Part shown: piece after piece, positions 59,163 through 64,000 of the stretch | Layout of the letters: each line of letters opens with the position of its first letter | Numbering within the stretch: position 1 is the first letter of the stretch | NCBI GenBank assembly: GCA_020809705.1 | Contig: CP085833.1 | Coordinates: 1 to 64,000 of the forward strand | Length of the DNA: 64,000 nt | Source: Calonectria ilicicola | Taxonomy: Eukaryota > Ascomycota > Sordariomycetes > Hypocreales > Nectriaceae | Direction of reading: 5' to 3' | The notes under the pieces: generated by a model | Databases searched by the model: none | What the model was told of the DNA's origin: nothing | Seen by the model: the letters and a program-made list of their open reading frames with translations, nothing else | Position numbers and translations under genes: made by a program

Positions 59163-60893
59163 CTACGTTGCAGCAAGGCGCAATATGACGGGACACACAA
59201 CACTGCAAGAAAGTGGTGGAGTAGCAAGGCAAATGTGAGGCGATGGGGACGGGTACGAAGCATGAAAGACGAGCTTTGAGGATGAAGAAGAGCGGGCCGT
59301 CGGACGTACAGGAACAGTAGTGCCAGAGTAAGTGTAGTACAGACAGGGCTTACAATCAACTACCAGTACTGGTAGCGCACTCTCTAGTACGACCCGAGTA
59401 GATCCTACGCGGGGCCCCGGAAAAAACGGTAGATGGCTCTGGGGTATTGCGCGTCCGTGTTGTGGAGGTGTTGATCGAAAGCCTTCCCCGCAGCCAGCAC
59501 TCGCACCTCAACCCCTCACTCTAAACTTCTCAAAAAGGGCTAGCAAAAGACCATTCAGGTCTAGAAATGAGGTACTGGGGTGTTCCTGGCTCGGCTTGGC
59601 GCTGACTAAAAATCCATATCCACTTAGGAAAAAACACTGAAAACCCCCAGGCATTCGAAGTAAATCAGTTGTAACGGAACCACCGGGTTTGTCATTTTTA
59701 GGAAAGACTCTGTCGTCCTAGTCTTCTACTCAGTGTATGGCATCTCCCCCAGTTCCAATAGTCCTGAATTTTCTCCGCGACTTCACGACTCCGCGACTTC
59801 ACGACTCCGCGACTCCACTGGTTGTCCCGTCTCCATATCCATAGAAAGGGGGTACCCTCTATGTTTGCTGAGTAATGATACTGCAACCACAACCTTGACT
59901 TAATATAATTAACCAACTCTGTTATGTGACGGTGGATGACAATCAATTTTTGATTCTGTTTTTTATTTCATTCAACTACTGTGTCCCCATCTTGAGTTTC
60001 ACCTCATGTGGAAAAATGGGAAATGGTGGGGCGAAAAATCACAGAAAAAAAGAAAAAAGACAAATACGTCTCAAAAATGCGAATGTGCCCGAAGCGAAGG
60101 TTAGCTCACGACTCATTGCATTAGCACGGTGAATCACCAGACATCCTTCATTTGTCTCTAAACTATTTTTGTATAATTCTCCGCATTGTTTACATCATAC
60201 TTCATCCATTTCGTGCGAACCACCATAACTTAAACTCGTTGATAGCCGAGGGCCGACCGGGTAATAAAACTGGTCAGATATCCAACAACGATAACAGCCA
60301 ATGAGACGTTAAATTAGCGGTAAGTTACCCCACTTCCTAACCGAACCAAACCACATTGAGTAATTTAGATTGGTTGGAATATTAGCTCCCTAGGGACCTT
60401 AGCCCGTTGCATAGGTCCGTGCTCACCTACATGGGAGCAAGTTGGACTAGATTTAGGGTAGGTAGTTACAAAAACAGTTCCAACTTTCAACGTGAGTTTG
60501 AAGTGTGCAGGAATTAGTATTTGACTTCCTCGTGGTCAAAATTAATCTTGCTCAAGGCCTCACAGAGCTATCCGGCTTGAAAACTACCTATGGCCTGGAC
60601 TTAACACGATGCGTCTATCTTTTCACCTTATAGTTTTGCGAAAACGGTGAGAAATTCTCACACAACAGGAAAGGATTCTATTTAAAGGACAAACTCATTT
60701 TCAACGTGATGTCTGAATATATTTGGGTATTTTCAATACTCTCACCACATGTATTATTATCCACAGTTGACCACCAAGTGCCGTCGCGCCTAATGACTCT
60801 TTTCTACACAGCTAAAAACATAATACAATAGCTTCCTTCACAAACCACATCAAAACTCTTCCTATCTCGTCTTTGCAATGTCTTCGTCTTCGG
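59163..60893. other. Promoter region of the regulator gene
   Basis: About 1.7 kb without a recognised gene. A CCGAGG lies at 60,246-60,251, far upstream of the regulator start. A short tandem repeat lies at 59,775-59,816. Confidence 0.5.
59775..59816. repeat. 16-bp tandem repeat, 2.6 copies
   Basis: The unit CCGCGACTTCACGACT is repeated head to tail. Confidence 0.85.
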
Positions 60894-62252
60894 CTACAAT
60901 TTCGTGTCCTTGAGTATTGTGGGCGTCTCCCCGGTGGTCTTGTAGCCGAACAGATATGCAGCGATCTTGCGCATTTGGACCTCTTCGCTGCCTTCAGTAA
61001 TACGGTATCTTCTGAAATGCCGCCAAATATGCTCAAAGGGATAGTGTCTGGAATAACCGTCTCCGCCATGAATTTGCATAGCGCGATCAGCTGCCTCACA
61101 AGCTAGTCGATTTGCATAATAATTACACATGCCAATCTTGTGCCCTAGCTGTTTCTCAATGGCTATCCATGGCACATGGCCATTTTCTTTAGCATGTTTT
61201 GTTAGTTGATCCATCTCGACGGCTGTGCGGAAAATAAGAAGCCTGAGCATTTCAACCTGGGTTGATAGCTCTACAAGAGGCCATTGGATAGCCTGATTAA
61301 CCGAAAGAGGTTTTTTGAATACTATTCGGTTATTGGCATACTCGACACTACGCTGGACACAATATTGCGCAGCACCGCAACTGGACGCCGCTTGCCGGAT
61401 TCTATTCTCGTGCGTGAAGGTTTGCGCGATCGCCAGGCCATTCTCACGTGGACCTAGAATAGCTGATGCCGGTACTACAACGTCTTTAAAGAGAACAGTA
61501 GCATGGTCAGTGGGCATATTCAGCGTCCACTCATAAGAGACAACTGTTACACCTGGTAAATCCCGGGGCACTAAGAAGGCGGTGATACCACGGGCGTCTC
61601 CTGCCTGTCCTGATGTCCGTGCAAAGACAATGCAGTAGTTGGCGTGGTGCATACCAGTCTGCCATTTTTTATTCCCATTTATTTTATAACCTGCCTGACC
61701 CGACGGCAAACTGGTAGGTTCAGCAATTGTTTCCATATGCGTTGCGTCAGAGCCATGATTGATTTCGGTTAATCCAAAAGTCGCGTGTAGTTCCCCGCGA
61801 ATAGTGGCGGGGATCAAACTTTTCTGTTGCTCTGGCGTGCCATAGTGGTAGATCAAGATGACAAAAGGCATATTGCCCACAATGCTATGCTCGCTCTGCA
61901 AGTCATTGGCTAGGCTAAGTCCGCCGCCATATATGGGATGCGACGAGAGGTGGTATCGAATAGCACACATATATAAGTTTAATGATGCTTCTCCCGAGCC
62001 CCCAAATTCTAGGGGGCAGGCAAACCGGTAAAATCCTGCTTTATCGGCAAGATCCTTGGTGTGCTTCAATAATCTCTCCCAGTTCTCGGTCGGTAAACCT
62101 CGGTTCTGCCATTGGGTTCGTGAAGATTCTCGGCGATAATCAAAGAACCGTTCATTGTCGTCTTGCCTTTGTAAAGGCAAGATTGTTTTTTGGATAAAAG
62201 AGTCAAGACGTGACAAAAAGTCCTGCAAAGGAGTAGGCAGCTCGAAATTCAT
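60894..62252 (-). CDS. Acyl-CoA dehydrogenase, ACAD11-like, TKL terminus
   Basis: A single exon of 452 residues. The order is that of the ACAD family: helical N-domain, FAD-binding FGLTEINHGSDATHMET (about 170), KWQTGMHHANYCIVFARTS in the beta domain, RIRQAASSCGAAQYC, then AMQIHGGDGYS and RRYRITEGSEEVQMRKIA near the C-terminus. The last block is the ACAD10/11 form of the family ending. In ACAD11-type chemistry the enzyme acts on a phosphorylated 4-hydroxyacyl-CoA and loses phosphate to give an enoyl-CoA. The C-terminal TKL is a weak PTS1 variant. The gene is downstream of, and reads in the same direction as, the hydratase/dehydrogenase gene, 490 bp away. A CCTCGG and a TATA-like run lie upstream. 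Confidence 0.9.
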   Translation of the reverse strand: MNFELPTPLQDFLSRLDSFIQKTILPLQRQDDNERFFDYRRESSRTQWQNRGLPTENWERLLKHTKDLADKAGFYRFACPLEFGGSGEASLNLYMCAIRYHLSSHPIYGGGLSLANDLQSEHSIVGNMPFVILIYHYGTPEQQKSLIPATIRGELHATFGLTEINHGSDATHMETIAEPTSLPSGQAGYKINGNKKWQTGMHHANYCIVFARTSGQAGDARGITAFLVPRDLPGVTVVSYEWTLNMPTDHATVLFKDVVVPASAILGPRENGLAIAQTFTHENRIRQAASSCGAAQYCVQRSVEYANNRIVFKKPLSVNQAIQWPLVELSTQVEMLRLLIFRTAVEMDQLTKHAKENGHVPWIAIEKQLGHKIGMCNYYANRLACEAADRAMQIHGGDGYSRHYPFEHIWRHFRRYRITEGSEEVQMRKIAAYLFGYKTTGETPTILKDTKL

Positions 62253-62330
62253 AGTGAGCTTTTAAGACGTTGAATGTGTATCATGCAATTTGCGAATGAC
62301 ATCTTCATTTCGATTGCATTGGAACCATGG

Positions 62331-62347
62331 GTATATATATATTATAA
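62331..62347. promoter_or_regulatory. TATA-like element, ACAD promoter
   Basis: GTATATATATATTATAA lies about 80-95 bp upstream of the ACAD start. Confidence 0.45.
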
Positions 62348-62440
62348 CTGTGCGGCTTTATTGTCGGCAGTTGTGGAAGACAAGTGAATCCGCTTCGACA
62401 AGTGTTTGCCGAAAAACAATGCCTTGGTGCGGCATCAAGC

Positions 62441-62446
62441 CCTCGG
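62441..62446. promoter_or_regulatory. CCTCGG site, ACAD promoter
   Basis: One copy about 189 bp upstream of the ACAD ATG at 62,252. Confidence 0.5.
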
Positions 62447-62740
62447 CTTTCTCGGCTCAGGCCGCGTCTTGACCAATGAAGTTGCTCTTAACGGCTAGTT
62501 AACTTAGACTTCGTAACGAATGATTAATTAAAATACATGCTAACGAAGGAATTTAGGAAAAGATTCAAGCTTTATTTGATTGAATCAATCTGGCAAATCA
62601 TCATAGCGAGAGGGAACGGGTTAGTGTGATGAGCGCTGGCTTGTACATGCGGATGTGTTAAATTCTACGAACTAGTGACGTCGCATATTCAAATTTAATT
62701 CCGCTCATTGTGTGTGTCTCCCAATCTAAAACGAGCAATT

Positions 62741-64000
62741 TCACAAATGAGTTTTGATCGGGTCTTGAAGAACCACTCCTCCGCCGGAAATGCAAAGCTT
62801 GCCAGTTTCTACCACTCTGGCCTGAAAAATGACAACGTCTCCTTCGTGCCACATTTCGGTTTGGAGGGTTTGACCAGGGTTGACAGTTGCTGTAAATCGG
62901 GCCTTCACACTGGAAATGCTACCATAGCTCCACATGACATGTTTAGTGATGATTCCAAACACACAGAGACCATGCAAAATGGGGGTTTTGAAACCTCCTG
63001 CAGCGGCAGCGGCTGGGTCAATGTGCAACGGATTCCTGTCACCGTTGAGACGATACAGAGCGGCCTGGTCGCGGGACGTTTTCTCCTCCACTACTCGGTC
63101 AGGTTTGCGGTCTGGGACCACATAAATGGCCGCTGCCTTACCACCGTCAGATCTGGAAGAGGGGCCGCCAAATCCACCAGCCCCGCGGAGGAAGAGAGTG
63201 AGTTCGTTATAAAATATCTCGTCTCCGGTGGCTTCATCCCTAGTGGTCGTGCCGATAATTGCTACAGCCGCGTTGCCCTTATCTAAGATATCGACAAGTT
63301 TGCTTTCTGAGACAAAAGCTCCCGCTGTAGGAATGGGATACTTGCGAATCTCAAGGTAATGCTCCCCATGTAGGAGTCTCTTATAAGAATAATTCGGGAC
63401 GAGTTCTTTCATGTCAAATGGCCTGCTTGCTGTCGTACCTGGGATGACACCGAATGAAGGTAGGACATGGAAATTGACGTTATGTTCGAAAACCAAGGGG
63501 AGTTGAGAAGACGTGCTCCCGAGAGAGATGTTGTACAGGATAGTGTCCTTGTTAGAGAAGGCCATTCTGGATGGCTGACATTGTGCTCCTTTTGCCTTTT
63601 CAATGGCTTGTAGCCAATCTTGCCTGTCTGAAGAGATTCCTTTTGAGCCATTAATGTTGGCCATGATTCGTTGACGAGAAGCAGTAACCACTTCGGGATT
63701 TTCCGTCTTTCCAGGTGTGAATGCCACGATCTCGCTCCATTTTTCAAGAACCATTTCGGGTGTAAGAGGAACTTTGGTTGGGAAATCGTACCCATCAGAC
63801 CGCTGGTATCTAGTCCTCGCCTGCCAACCGCAACCAGACTCGAATATCATGCCATTCGCATCGCAAGGAACCTTGTCAGATGACAGGAGCAAAACCATGG
63901 CGGCCACGTATTCCGGCTTGCGAGATTTAACAACTTCTTCGGGGAGAACCCCTTTGGTGAGATTAGTTCCGGCTGATGGAGAGATGCAATTGACAACAAC
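62741..64000 (-). CDS. Peroxisomal multifunctional enzyme type 2 (FOX2-like), 5' truncated by window
   Basis: The frame is open from the window edge to the stop at 62,741, giving 419 residues of the C-terminal half. First comes the end of a short-chain dehydrogenase (NCISPSAGT, PEYVAAMVLLLSSD, FESGCGWQARTRYQRSDGYDF). After a linker, a MaoC-type enoyl-CoA hydratase 2 domain follows, with the hydratase signature LYRLNGDRNPLHIDP and GGFKTPILHGLCVFGI. FOX2-type enzymes hydrate enoyl-CoA and oxidise the (3R)-hydroxyacyl-CoA in peroxisomal beta-oxidation. The C-terminus is THL, not a classical PTS1. The start and the first dehydrogenase domain lie beyond 64,000. It could instead be a one-SDR variant; this cannot be told from the window. 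Confidence 0.9.
   Translation of the reverse strand, partial: VVVNCISPSAGTNLTKGVLPEEVVKSRKPEYVAAMVLLLSSDKVPCDANGMIFESGCGWQARTRYQRSDGYDFPTKVPLTPEMVLEKWSEIVAFTPGKTENPEVVTASRQRIMANINGSKGISSDRQDWLQAIEKAKGAQCQPSRMAFSNKDTILYNISLGSTSSQLPLVFEHNVNFHVLPSFGVIPGTTASRPFDMKELVPNYSYKRLLHGEHYLEIRKYPIPTAGAFVSESKLVDILDKGNAAVAIIGTTTRDEATGDEIFYNELTLFLRGAGGFGGPSSRSDGGKAAAIYVVPDRKPDRVVEEKTSRDQAALYRLNGDRNPLHIDPAAAAAGGFKTPILHGLCVFGIITKHVMWSYGSISSVKARFTATVNPGQTLQTEMWHEGDVVIFQARVVETGKLCISGGGVVLQDPIKTHL

Overview
The window looks like a filamentous ascomycete chromosome (Pezizomycotina, possibly Eurotiales-like). Host genes have short GT-AG introns of about 53-86 bp, there is a Zn2Cys6 regulator, and a roughly 35-kb block is extremely A+T-rich in the way left by RIP (C-to-T decay of repeats). 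All calls were made by reading the sequence; no database search was run.

Region 1 (1-35,192) is a nested transposon graveyard. Its backbone is several RIP-decayed copies of one Ty3/gypsy chromovirus family: a 3' end at 1-1,366, two minus-strand copies nested in each other (7,485-21,882 and 9,729-17,127), and a plus-strand copy (21,883-24,347 plus 31,254-35,192). Younger insertions lie inside them: a 495-bp TRIM, a 424-bp MITE, a 275-bp solo LTR, and an unmutated 6,901-bp chromovirus (24,348-31,248) with LTRs that read as identical. That element shows an in-frame A AAA AAC slippery site at the gag/pol border, five one-base homopolymer losses, and an antisense Zn2Cys6-like ORF. Two RIP-destroyed host genes sit in a divergent pair at 2.2-6.9 kb: a nucleoside-phosphorylase/NACHT protein and an ankyrin/deaminase-like protein.

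Region 2 (35.4-41.4 kb) is gene-dense and begins about 230 bp after the last LTR. It holds a GT2 membrane glycosyltransferase, a formyltransferase and a GT32 (OCH1/SUR1-like) glycosyltransferase, a plausible glycan-modifying trio. A gene-poor stretch (41.4-45.4 kb) follows, with one small DUF7053-like gene and a possible gene relic.

Region 3 (45.5-64 kb, running off the right edge) is the most interesting part: a Baeyer-Villiger monooxygenase, an ACAD10/11-type kinase ending in SKL, an alpha/beta hydrolase, a second APH-fold kinase, a multi-pass membrane protein, a CTF1/FarA-like Zn2Cys6 regulator, an ACAD11-like acyl-CoA dehydrogenase ending in TKL, and the C-terminal half of a FOX2-type multifunctional beta-oxidation enzyme. 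The combination suggests a peroxisomal route: oxidise a ketone to an ester or lactone, open it, activate and phosphorylate the hydroxy-acyl product, eliminate phosphate with the dehydrogenase, then beta-oxidise. Every structural gene whose promoter is in the window has the FarA/CTF1 core CCTCGG (or CCGAGG) about 135-215 bp upstream of its ATG, while the glycan trio does not. That supports one regulon under the linked factor.
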